Below the pieces are notes generated by a model that had not been told where the DNA came from, made no database searches, and was given only the letters and a program-made list of their open reading frames with translations. Source: Massilia pinisoli (GTDB lineage Bacteria > Pseudomonadota > Gammaproteobacteria > Burkholderiales > Burkholderiaceae_D). From it: a stretch of 64,000 nt of DNA. Made by a program: the position numbers and the translations under genes. Shown here piece by piece: positions 37,356 to 45,651 of this stretch (within the stretch, counting starts at the first letter, position 1; each line of letters starts with the position of its first letter). The stretch spans positions 20,470-84,469 of the forward strand of contig NZ_JANUGW010000028.1 of assembly GCF_024753285.1 (NCBI RefSeq). The letters run 5' to 3'.

Positions 37356-38921
37356 ATGGACAAGTCCGCCGCCATCCTGATCGTCGACGACTACCAGCTG
37401 ATCCGCACCGCCGTGCGCCGGGTGCTGGCGGACCTCGGCTTCGCCAACGTGTTCCAGGCGGATAACGGCAAGGCGGCGCAGGAGCTGATGCGCCAGCAGA
37501 GCATCGACGTGGTGATCGGCGACTGGGGCATGCCGATGATGAGCGGGCTGGACCTGCTGCGCTGGATGCGGCGCGACACGCGCCATGCGCGCACGCCGTT
37601 CATGATGCTGACGGCCGAGGCCAACCCGGCGTCCGTGCGCAGCGCGCTGCAGGCCGGCGTCGACGCGTACATGATCAAGCCGTTCACCGTGCACAGCTTC
37701 GCCAGCAAGTTCATGGCGATGATCGGCGCGGCGCCGGACAGTGCGGCGGCCGTTGCCGCGCCAGCCGCCGCCGCTCCGGTCGCACCCGCACAGGAGCCCG
37801 CGCCGGCACCGGCCGACGTCATCGGGCTGGAGGCGCCGCTGGCCGAGCGCCTGAAGCGCTGCACGGTGCTGATCGTGGACGACATCCCGACCAACATCGA
37901 GGTCCTCGCGGGCGCGCTGAAGGACGATTACGCGATCAAGGTCGCGATCAGCGGCAGCAAGGCGCTGGACATCGCCGCCGCCTTCCCCGTCGACCTGATC
38001 CTGCTCGACATCATGATGCCCGCGATGGACGGCTTCGAGACGTGCCGCCGGCTGAAGGCCGATCCGAAGACGGCGCACATCCCCGTCATCTTCCTGTCCG
38101 CGAAGGATGCCGTCGACGACGTGGTGGGCGGGCTGCGCCTGGGCGCCGTCGACTACGTGCCGAAACCCGCGGACCCGGCGATCCTCAAGGCCCGCATCGC
38201 GACGCACCTCGCGCTGTCCACGGCGATGGAAGACCTGCAGCGCCAGAACCGCCTGCTGATCGAGAACGCGCACCTGCGCGAAGACGTCGAGCGCATGACG
38301 CGCCACGACCTCAAGAGCCCCATCGCCGTCACCCTGCACGCAAGCCAGGCCCTGCTGGGCGCCAACCTGCCCGAACCGCAGCGCGAGCATGCGCACATGA
38401 TCGAGATGGCGGCCAACCACGCGCTCGACCTCATCAACCGCACGCTTGACGTGCACAAGATGGAAAAGGGCGAGTACCGCGCGGCGCTGCGGCCGTTCGA
38501 CATGGCGGCGCTGCTCGCGCGCGTGGCGCGGCAGACGGAGCTTGCCTTCCCCGACCGGCGCATCGCGCTCGACTGCGCGGCGCCCGGCCATGCCGTGTGC
38601 CTGGGTGAATCGCTGCTGTGCTATTCGATGTTCACGAACGCCTTCAAGAATGCGGCCGAGGCGGCGCCGCCGGACAGCACGATCCGCGTCGGCGTGGCGC
38701 CCGGCCCCGGCGGGGTGCGCGTCGTGATCGACAACGAGGGCGAGGTGCCGCCCGCGATGCGCGATCGCTTCTTCGACAAGTACGCGACGGCCGGCAAGCC
38801 GGGCGGCCTGGGCCTGGGCACGTATTCGATCCGCCTCATGGCCGAGGTCCAGGGCGGACACGCGGCCATGGAGACAGGTGACGGGCGTACGCGGGTGACG
38901 ATCACGTTGCCGTGCGGGTAA
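37356..38921 (+). CDS. Hybrid histidine kinase with two N-terminal receiver domains
   Basis: A 521-residue cytoplasmic protein with no transmembrane helix. Receiver 1 (about 5-125) has the acceptor Asp56 in IGDWGMPMMSG, as in CheY-like proteins; an Ala/Pro linker follows; receiver 2 (about 168-285) has Asp218 in LLDIMMPAMDG; then a HisKA domain with His317 in MTRHDLKSPIAV and an HATPase domain ending GGLGLGTYSIRLMAEVQGG. The REC-REC-kinase order means its activity is probably governed by phosphorylation from other kinases. The ATG at 37356 gives the first complete receiver. It is divergent from the DeoR gene; partners are unknown. Confidence 0.92.
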   Translation: MDKSAAILIVDDYQLIRTAVRRVLADLGFANVFQADNGKAAQELMRQQSIDVVIGDWGMPMMSGLDLLRWMRRDTRHARTPFMMLTAEANPASVRSALQAGVDAYMIKPFTVHSFASKFMAMIGAAPDSAAAVAAPAAAAPVAPAQEPAPAPADVIGLEAPLAERLKRCTVLIVDDIPTNIEVLAGALKDDYAIKVAISGSKALDIAAAFPVDLILLDIMMPAMDGFETCRRLKADPKTAHIPVIFLSAKDAVDDVVGGLRLGAVDYVPKPADPAILKARIATHLALSTAMEDLQRQNRLLIENAHLREDVERMTRHDLKSPIAVTLHASQALLGANLPEPQREHAHMIEMAANHALDLINRTLDVHKMEKGEYRAALRPFDMAALLARVARQTELAFPDRRIALDCAAPGHAVCLGESLLCYSMFTNAFKNAAEAAPPDSTIRVGVAPGPGGVRVVIDNEGEVPPAMRDRFFDKYATAGKPGGLGLGTYSIRLMAEVQGGHAAMETGDGRTRVTITLPCG

Positions 38922-38946
38922 CCCACCACGTCCGTCACGAGTAGTT

Positions 38947-39024
38947 GTAGGGTGGGCACCCCGTGCCCACGCGGAAGCCGACATGACGCAAACGTTCGCG
39001 TGGGCGGAGGGCCTCCCACCCTAC
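38947..39024. repeat. REP-like composite element, copy 4
   Basis: The outer ends GTAGGGTGGG and CCCACCCTAC enclose an inner hairpin (GTGGGCACCCCGTGCCCAC) and a second inverted pair (CCCACGCGGAA / TTCGCGTGGGC). It fills most of the gap between the convergent hybrid kinase gene and the first glutamine-synthetase-like gene. Confidence 0.85.
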
Positions 39025-39058
39025 GAACGGCATCGCGGCCCTTGGGGCGGACGCCGGA

Positions 39059-40405
39059 TTAGACGAGCAGCATCAGGTGTTCTCTTTCCCACGAACTGAT
39101 CACCCGCGAAAACGTGGCGAATTCAAGTTCCTTCACTTCGCAGAACGCCTGCACGAACAAGGGCCCCAGCATCTCGGCCAGCGCCGGGCAACCGCGCAGC
39201 TGCAGGATCGCATCCTCGAGGTTGCGCGGCAGGTCGCCGTGGATGTGCTCCGCGCTCTCCGGCGTCGGCGCGGGTGGTTCCAGCCCCTCGACCATGCCGA
39301 GGAAGCCGCACGCCAACGTGGCCGCCATCGCGAGATACGGGTTCACGTCGACACCGGGCACGCGGTTTTCCACACGCCGGCTCGCAGGGCCGGAATTCGG
39401 AATGCGGATGCCGCACGTGCGGTTGTCGTAGCCCCAGTGCACGTTCATCGGCGCCGACTGGAAGCGCGACAGGCGCCGGTAGGAATTCACGTGCGGCGCG
39501 AAGAGCAGGGTCGCGGGCGGCACGTAGCGTTCGAGCCCGCCGATGAAGTGGCGGAACAGCGCGCTCTCCGACCCGTCGTCGTTGGAAAAGATGTTGCGCC
39601 CGTCCGCGTCCACGATGCTCTGATGCACGTGCATGGCGCTGCCCGGCTCAGTCTCCATCGGCTTGGCCATGAACGTGGCAAAGATGCCGTGACGCAGCGC
39701 CGTCTCGCGCACCGCGCGCTTGAACAGGAATACGCGATCGGCCAGCTCGAGCGCGTCGCCGTGCGTGAAATTGATCTCCATCTGGCCCGCACCCGCCTCG
39801 TGGATCAGCGTCTCGACACCGAGCTCGTGCTGCTTGCAGAACGCCGACAGTTCCAGGAAGAATGGATCGAAATCGTTGACGGCGTCGATCGAATACGATT
39901 GCCGGCCCTGCTCCGTGAAGCCGCTGCGGCCCGTCGGCGGGCTCAGCGGCTCGTGCGGATTCGTCGTGCGCGCGACGAGGTAGAACTCCATCTCCGGCGC
40001 CACGACGGGCGTCCAGCCGCGCTCGGCATAGCGGGCCAGCACCTGGCGCAGCACGGAACGCGGCGCGAGGTCGACGGGGCTGCCGTCGAAATTCGTGCAA
40101 TCGTGAATCACCAGGGCGACACGTTCCGTCGCCCAGGGCACGACGCGGATCGTGGCCGGGTCGGGCACGCAGATCATGTCGGGATCGGTGGACCCCACGT
40201 ACGGGGTGTTGTTCGGCTGCTCGCCGTGCACGGTGTTCAGCAGCACGCTCTTGGGCAGCCGCATGTGTTCGCCGGTCAGGAACAGGTCTTTCGGAAGGAT
40301 CTTGCCGCGGGCAATGCCCGTCATGTCGGCAATGACGCACTCGACTTCGTGGATGTTATGTTCGCGCAGGAAATCGCGCATCGGATTATGCGCTTCGGAA
40401 TCCAT
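39059..40405 (-). CDS. puuA: Glutamate-putrescine ligase, PuuA-type (copy 1)
   Basis: A 448-residue member of the glutamine synthetase family. It has the beta-grasp start EVECVIADMTGIARGKILP, the catalytic-domain segments EMEFYLVAR, GQMEINFTHGDALELADRVF and HVHQSIVDADGRNIFS, and RVENRVPGVDVNPYLAMAATLACG. These resemble gamma-glutamylpolyamine synthetases (PuuA, SpuI) rather than GlnA, and the neighbours are putrescine genes. The ATG at 40405 follows AGGAG; a frame open from 40501 adds no conserved residues. The polyamine used cannot be deduced. Confidence 0.88.
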   Translation of the reverse strand: MDSEAHNPMRDFLREHNIHEVECVIADMTGIARGKILPKDLFLTGEHMRLPKSVLLNTVHGEQPNNTPYVGSTDPDMICVPDPATIRVVPWATERVALVIHDCTNFDGSPVDLAPRSVLRQVLARYAERGWTPVVAPEMEFYLVARTTNPHEPLSPPTGRSGFTEQGRQSYSIDAVNDFDPFFLELSAFCKQHELGVETLIHEAGAGQMEINFTHGDALELADRVFLFKRAVRETALRHGIFATFMAKPMETEPGSAMHVHQSIVDADGRNIFSNDDGSESALFRHFIGGLERYVPPATLLFAPHVNSYRRLSRFQSAPMNVHWGYDNRTCGIRIPNSGPASRRVENRVPGVDVNPYLAMAATLACGFLGMVEGLEPPAPTPESAEHIHGDLPRNLEDAILQLRGCPALAEMLGPLFVQAFCEVKELEFATFSRVISSWEREHLMLLV

Positions 40406-40572
40406 CACACTCCTCGCTTGACTCGATGCGGCCAATATAGCATCGGGGATCATTGCGCCGCGCGCGGGTCGGACGTCACTGTTGCCGCCGGATTTCCGCA
40501 ATTGGTTGCCCGGTTACCGCACTTCGCGCCACGGCCATCGCCATGCGCGCGTTCCTGCGGCATACTTTCCGC

Positions 40573-41655
40573 ATGGACCTGCTGACGACACCCACGACGA
40601 TGCCGACCAGTCGCATGTGGCGTAACTACGCCCTCGGCTGGCTTGCGTACATGCTGCTGCTGGCCGTCGTGCTGCGGCTCGCCGACCCCAGCACGCACGC
40701 CTACAACTGGCGCGGCCTGATCCCGATGTTGTGGATCGTGCCCCAGGCCGCCGTGCTCGCCCTGCACTGGCCCCTGACCGGCTGGATGGAGCGCCGCCAG
40801 GTGCCGTTCAAGGTGCGCTGCCTGATCCACGTCGTGGGCGCGCCCGCGTATGCCGGCCTGTCGTACGGGCTGCCGGGGCTGATCTACGGCTGGACGCAGC
40901 CGCTGTCGTTCTACGTCTGGCCCGTGCTGTACTCGATGATGGGCTACGGCGTCATCGCCACGACGTTCCACATGATTCGCGCCAACGCGGCGCGGCGGCG
41001 CCAGGAGGTGGCGATGCAGCAGGCACACGCGCTGCTCGTCGCGTCGGAGCTGAATGCGCTGCGCAGCAAGCTCAACCCGCATTTCCTGTTCAACACGCTG
41101 CACTCGATCATCGCCCTCACCCGCAAGAACCCGAACGCCGCCGAGACGGCGCTGTTCCAGTTCTCCGACATGCTGCGCTACGTGCTGGACACGGAAAAGA
41201 CGGGCAGCGACCACGTCACCTTGAACGACGAACTACGCTTCGTGCGCGACTATCTCGAACTGGAAGGCTTGCGCCTGGGCACGCGCCTGAAAGTCGACTG
41301 GGACCTGGACGATGCCGCTTCAAGCCACGTGCTGCCCGCGCTGTCGCTGCAGCCGCTCGTCGAGAACAGCATCAAGCACGCCTTCAATCCGCACAGCCGG
41401 CCGGGCCGCCTGCTGATCCGCACGCGCCTCGATCCGCGCACGGGCACGCTCGTGCTGTCCGTCGGCGACGACGGTCCGGGCGCCGACCTCGGCCACGTGC
41501 GCGCGTCGAACGGCCTGGGCCTGCGCACCGTCGAGCGCCGCCTGCAGCTCGAATACGGCACGACGGACACCCTCGCGATCGACACGGCGCCCGGCGCCGG
41601 GTTCGTCGTCACGATGGCCATCCCGCTCGCCGCCAACGACAAGGAATTCACATGA
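40573..41655 (+). CDS. LytS/AlgZ-type sensor histidine kinase
   Basis: A 360-residue membrane kinase of the His_kinase family. About four hydrophobic helices occupy residues 15-135, followed by the phosphoacceptor His170 in KLNPHFLFNTLHSIIAL, the LQPLVENSIKHAF N-box and DDGPGADLG / NGLGLRTVERRLQLEYG ATP-binding motifs. Its TGA overlaps the ATG of the response regulator, so the pair forms one operon. It lies divergent from puuA copy 1. Signal unknown. Confidence 0.93.
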   Translation: MDLLTTPTTMPTSRMWRNYALGWLAYMLLLAVVLRLADPSTHAYNWRGLIPMLWIVPQAAVLALHWPLTGWMERRQVPFKVRCLIHVVGAPAYAGLSYGLPGLIYGWTQPLSFYVWPVLYSMMGYGVIATTFHMIRANAARRRQEVAMQQAHALLVASELNALRSKLNPHFLFNTLHSIIALTRKNPNAAETALFQFSDMLRYVLDTEKTGSDHVTLNDELRFVRDYLELEGLRLGTRLKVDWDLDDAASSHVLPALSLQPLVENSIKHAFNPHSRPGRLLIRTRLDPRTGTLVLSVGDDGPGADLGHVRASNGLGLRTVERRLQLEYGTTDTLAIDTAPGAGFVVTMAIPLAANDKEFT

Positions 41656-42404
41656 ACGCCCGCACCGTCTTCATCGCGGAGGACGAGCCGCTCGCGCGCG
41701 ATGTCCTGCGCGACTTCATCTATGGCCACGATGGCTTGCGCCTCGTGGGCGAAGCGGCCGACGGCGCCAGCGCGCTCGCGCAGATCGACCGCATCCGCCC
41801 CGACATCGTCTTCATGGACATCCAGATGCCCGAGATGACGGGGCTGGAAGTGCTGCGCCGCCTGACCGTCGTGCCCGACATCGTCTTCACGACGGCCTAC
41901 GACCAGTATGCGGTGACGGCGTTCGAGCTGAACGCCGTCGACTACCTGCTGAAGCCTTTTACGCGCGCCCGCTTCGACGCCGCGGTCACGCGCCTGCTGG
42001 ACACGCCCGGCACGGCCGTCCCCGCGCCCGACGTCGTCGCGGGCGCCCTCGCGCAAGGCATGCAGCGCACGCCGGCGCGGCTCGAGCGCATCCTCGTGCG
42101 GGACCGCGGCCGCATCTTCCCGCTGTCCGTGGGCGAGATCGCGTACATGATGGCCGACGCCAAATACACGGCAATTTCCGCGCGCGGCCAGACCTTCCTC
42201 GTGCGCATCGGGATCTCGCAGCTGGAAGCCCAGCTGGACCCGGGCCGCTTCATGCGCATCCACCGCTCGGCGCTCGTGAACCTCGACTTCGTCGACTCCA
42301 TGCGCGCCGACGACCAGTCGCAGCTCGAGATCACGATGCGTGATGGCGCGGTGCTGACAGCGAGCCGCGAGGCGTCGAAGGTGTTGCGCGAGATGGCGAT
42401 TTAG
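41652..42404 (+). CDS. LytTR-family response regulator (AlgR-like)
   Basis: A 250-residue regulator with a receiver domain (EDE at 10-12, acceptor Asp56 in FMDIQMPEMTG, Lys in DYLLKPFTRARF) and a C-terminal LytTR DNA-binding domain (RILVRDRGRIFPLSVGEIAYMMADAKYT ... FMRIHRSALVNLDFVD). Partner of the upstream AlgZ-like kinase. Targets are unknown; the location inside the putrescine region makes those genes candidates but this is only positional. Confidence 0.94.
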   Translation: MNARTVFIAEDEPLARDVLRDFIYGHDGLRLVGEAADGASALAQIDRIRPDIVFMDIQMPEMTGLEVLRRLTVVPDIVFTTAYDQYAVTAFELNAVDYLLKPFTRARFDAAVTRLLDTPGTAVPAPDVVAGALAQGMQRTPARLERILVRDRGRIFPLSVGEIAYMMADAKYTAISARGQTFLVRIGISQLEAQLDPGRFMRIHRSALVNLDFVDSMRADDQSQLEITMRDGAVLTASREASKVLREMAI

Positions 42405-42407
42405 CCG

Positions 42408-43892
42408 TCAAATCTGGATCCAGGTGGTCTTGAGTTCCGTGTACTTGTCGAACGCGTGCAACGACTTGTCCCTGCCGTTCCCCGACTGTTTATAGCCGCC
42501 GAACGGCACCGTGATGTCGTCGTTGTCATACTGGTTCACGTGCACGGTTCCCGCGCGCAGCCGGCGCGCCGTGCGGATTGCCTTGCTCATGTCGGACGTC
42601 CACACGGCGGCAGCGAGCCCGTAAGGGGTCGCGTTCGCCTGGCGCACCGCGTCGCCCAGGTCCGTGAACGACAGCACGGACAGCACGGGCCCGAAAATTT
42701 CCTCGCACGCGATGCGCATGGTGCTGTCCACGCCGTCGAACAACGTGGGCTCGACGTACAGCCCGCCGGTGTCCACGCGCGCCGCGTTGCCGCCCGCGAG
42801 CAGGCGGGCGCCGGCCTTCTTGCCCTCGTCGATATAACCCAGCACCGTCTTCATCTGGATCGTGTCGACGATGGCGCCCATCACCGTCGCCTCCTCGAGC
42901 GGATCGCCCGGCGCGTATTGCGGCATCATGGCGAGGGCCTTGTCGAGGAAGGCTTCGCGGATCGATTCCTCGACGAACAGGCGCGACGGCGCATTGCAGC
43001 TCTCACCCTGGTTGAAATAAATGGAACCGACGGCCGCCGCGACGGCCGCATCGAGGTCGGGACAATCCGCGCAGACGATGTTGGCGGACTTGCCCCCGAG
43101 CTCCGTCCACGCGCGCTTCAAGTTCGACTGCCCCGCCATCTGCACGATCTGCTTGCCGGTGCGGGTAGACCCCGTGAAGCCGATGCAATCGACGTCCATG
43201 TGCAGCGCCAGCGCGCGCCCCACCTCGTCGCCGTAGCCGGGCAACACGTTGAACACGCCTTCCGGCACGCCGGCTTCCAGCGCCAGCTCGGCCAGCCGCA
43301 ACGAGCTCAAAGGCGCCTTTTCCGACGGCTTCAGCACGATGCTGTTGCCGGCGGCGAGCGCGGGGCCGATCTTCCATGCGGCCATCAGCATCGGATAATT
43401 CCACGGAATGATGGCGGCGACGACGCCGACCGGCTCCCGCGTGATGAGCGCCAGGCTGTCCTGCGGGCTCGGTGCGACCTGATCGTAGAGCTTGTCGATG
43501 GCCTCGCCGTACCAGCGGATGCAGTTCTGCGCGAGGCGCACGTCCACGCTCTTGCTGTAGCGGATGGGCTTGCCCATGTCGAGCGTTTCCAGCAGGGCCA
43601 GCTCGTCCTCGTGGGCGAGCATCAGGTCGGCGAAGCGGACGAGGATGCGCTTGCGCTCCGCCGGCGCCTTGCCCGCCCAGCGGCCGTCCTCGAACGCCGC
43701 CCGGCCGCTCGCGACGGCCGCGTCGGCGTCGGCCGCGTCGCAGCGTGCGACCTCGCCCAGCTTGCGGCCGTCGATGGGCGAGATGTCGTCGAACCGGGCG
43801 CCGGAGACGGCGTCGACGCGCCTGCCGCCGACGACGGCCCGGCCGTCGATCTGCACCGTTTTGGAACGCTCATGCCAGCTTTGCGTGGTCAT
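42408..43892 (-). CDS. puuC: Gamma-glutamyl-gamma-aminobutyraldehyde dehydrogenase, PuuC-like
   Basis: A 494-residue NAD(P)-dependent aldehyde dehydrogenase. It has the catalytic cysteine in FNQGESCNAPSRLFV, the oxyanion Asn segment IIPWNYPMLMAAWKIGPALAAGN, TELGGKSANIV with the general-base Glu, and the C-terminal VPFGGYKQSGNGRDKSLHAFDKYTELKTTW, which is characteristic of the PuuC/PauC group. It would oxidise gamma-glutamyl-gamma-aminobutyraldehyde made from gamma-glutamylputrescine. It converges on the AlgR-like gene with a 3-bp gap and is divergent from the symporter. Confidence 0.9.
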   Translation of the reverse strand: MTTQSWHERSKTVQIDGRAVVGGRRVDAVSGARFDDISPIDGRKLGEVARCDAADADAAVASGRAAFEDGRWAGKAPAERKRILVRFADLMLAHEDELALLETLDMGKPIRYSKSVDVRLAQNCIRWYGEAIDKLYDQVAPSPQDSLALITREPVGVVAAIIPWNYPMLMAAWKIGPALAAGNSIVLKPSEKAPLSSLRLAELALEAGVPEGVFNVLPGYGDEVGRALALHMDVDCIGFTGSTRTGKQIVQMAGQSNLKRAWTELGGKSANIVCADCPDLDAAVAAAVGSIYFNQGESCNAPSRLFVEESIREAFLDKALAMMPQYAPGDPLEEATVMGAIVDTIQMKTVLGYIDEGKKAGARLLAGGNAARVDTGGLYVEPTLFDGVDSTMRIACEEIFGPVLSVLSFTDLGDAVRQANATPYGLAAAVWTSDMSKAIRTARRLRAGTVHVNQYDNDDITVPFGGYKQSGNGRDKSLHAFDKYTELKTTWIQI

Positions 43893-44034
43893 CGTGCCTC
43901 CTTCCCGACGTGATCTGTTGTCAGGCCGATACTAGCAAACAAAATCGATCCAAACGCCGATTTCTGCCGCTATAATCCGGGATTTTTCCCACCCGCATTT
44001 TCTATTTCCGGCGCCGCACGGAGCACTTACTGCC

Positions 44035-45492
44035 ATGAACACTATTTTGATTTCATCCGTCGTGCTCTACCTGCTGGGCACGCTTGGGCTCGGCGTCTGG
44101 GCGGGCACGCGGATCAAGAACACGTCCGACTTCGCCGTCGCGGGCCGCAGCCTGCCGCTGATCATGGTCGTGACGACGACGTTCGCCACCTGGTTCGGCG
44201 CCGAGACCGTGATGGGCATCCCGGCGAAATTCGTGCAGGGCGGCCTGGGCGCGCTCGTGGAAGACCCGTTCGGCGCCGGCACCTGCCTGATCCTCGTCGG
44301 CCTGTTCTTCGCCGCCCGCCTCTATAAACTGAACCTGCTGACGATCGGCGACTACTACCGCGCCCGCTACGGCAAGGGCATCGAAGTGTTCTGCTCGGCC
44401 GCCATCATCCTGTCGTACCTCGGCTGGGTCGCGGCGCAGATCACGGCACTGGGCCTCGTGTTTTCCGTGCTGACGAACGGCGCGATGTCGGAAACGCTCG
44501 GCATGATCGTGGGCACCCTTGCCGTGCTGATCTATGTCGTGATCGGCGGCTTCCTCGCCGTCGCCATTACCGACTTCATCCAGATGATCGTGCTCGTCGT
44601 CGGCCTGTCCATCATCGCGATGTTCTCTGCGCAACTGGCCGGCGGCACGGACGCCGTCATCAACATGGCACAGCAGAAAGACCTGTGGCACTTCCTGCCG
44701 TCAGGCAAATTCACCGACATCGCCTTCTTCGTCGGCTCGGCCGTGACGATGATGCTGGGTTCGATTCCGCAGCAGGACGTCTACCAGCGCGTGATGTCGG
44801 CCAAGAGCGCCCCGACCGCGCGCGCCGGCGCCGTGATCGGCGGCGCCAGCTACATCATCTTCGCCTTCGTGCCGATGTTCGTCGTCGCGTGCGCCGTCAT
44901 CGTGATGGGCAACCAGGCGATGGACCTGGCCAAGAGCGACTACCAGCGCGTGCTGCCCACGTTCGTGATGACGAAGATGCCGCTGATCATGCAGATCCTG
45001 TTCTTCGGCGCGCTGCTGTCCGCGATCAAGAGCACGTCGTCCGCCACCCTGCTGGCGCCGTCGACGAGTTTTACCGAAAACATCCTCAAGAACCTGCGCC
45101 CGGGCATGAGCGACCGCCAGCAGCTGCTCGCGATGCGCGTCACGATCGTCGTGTTCGCATCGCTCGTGCTCGCATACGCCGTCGCGATGAAGGGCACGTC
45201 GATCTACGACCTCGTGTCGTCCGCGTACCAGGTGACGCTCGTGGGCGCGTTCGTGCCGCTCGTCACGGGCCTGTACTGGAAGCGCGCGACGACGCAGGGC
45301 GCGATCCTGTCGCTGGCGGCGGGCATCACCACGTGGATCGTGTTCTTCCCGCAGATCTCGTCGCTGGGCGAACACTTCCCGGGCCAGCTGGCCGGCCTGA
45401 TCGCGGCGTTCGCGGGCATGTTCGTCGGGTCGCTTGCGCCGCAGGTGCTCAAGAACCGGCACGAGCCGCACAAGACGGCGCTGAGCGTGTAA
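44035..45492 (+). CDS. Sodium:solute symporter (SSS family)
   Basis: A 485-residue permease with about thirteen transmembrane helices. The family core includes IKNTSDFAVAGRSLPLIMVVTTTFATWFGAETVMG near the N terminus, TIGDYYRARYGKGIEV and GSIPQQDVYQRVMSAKS. Relatives carry carboxylates, proline, pantothenate and, in some bacteria, amines. Position among putrescine genes suggests an amine or its catabolite as cargo; this is inference. Confidence 0.9.
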   Translation: MNTILISSVVLYLLGTLGLGVWAGTRIKNTSDFAVAGRSLPLIMVVTTTFATWFGAETVMGIPAKFVQGGLGALVEDPFGAGTCLILVGLFFAARLYKLNLLTIGDYYRARYGKGIEVFCSAAIILSYLGWVAAQITALGLVFSVLTNGAMSETLGMIVGTLAVLIYVVIGGFLAVAITDFIQMIVLVVGLSIIAMFSAQLAGGTDAVINMAQQKDLWHFLPSGKFTDIAFFVGSAVTMMLGSIPQQDVYQRVMSAKSAPTARAGAVIGGASYIIFAFVPMFVVACAVIVMGNQAMDLAKSDYQRVLPTFVMTKMPLIMQILFFGALLSAIKSTSSATLLAPSTSFTENILKNLRPGMSDRQQLLAMRVTIVVFASLVLAYAVAMKGTSIYDLVSSAYQVTLVGAFVPLVTGLYWKRATTQGAILSLAAGITTWIVFFPQISSLGEHFPGQLAGLIAAFAGMFVGSLAPQVLKNRHEPHKTALSV

Positions 45493-45543
45493 AGAAGGTC
45501 CCTTTACACGTATCCGCTCGTAACGCCAACACATCGCCAACGT

Positions 45544-45600
45544 CCGCGTGGGCACGTTTCATTTGAGGCCGGGGGCCTCGAATGAAACGTGCCCACGCGG
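45544..45600. repeat. Long near-perfect hairpin between convergent genes (REP-like, variant)
   Basis: Arms of 27 bases (45544-45570 and 45574-45600) pair at 26 positions around a GGG loop. The outer part, CCGCGTGGGCAC, occurs also in the element at 38947-39024. There is no T-run on either strand and no GTAG head, so it is a variant member or a protein- or RNA-level structure rather than a simple terminator. Confidence 0.85.
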
Positions 45601-45651
45601 AACATTGCATCACACGCGGCCGTAAAGCGAACCCGCCATGCGTGCAATCAA

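Noticed and set aside
36399..38984. 861-codon minus-strand frame that would fuse the DeoR regulator to an upstream region
   Set aside because: The upstream part is antisense to the hybrid kinase; the true DeoR start at 37187 has an AGGAGG site.
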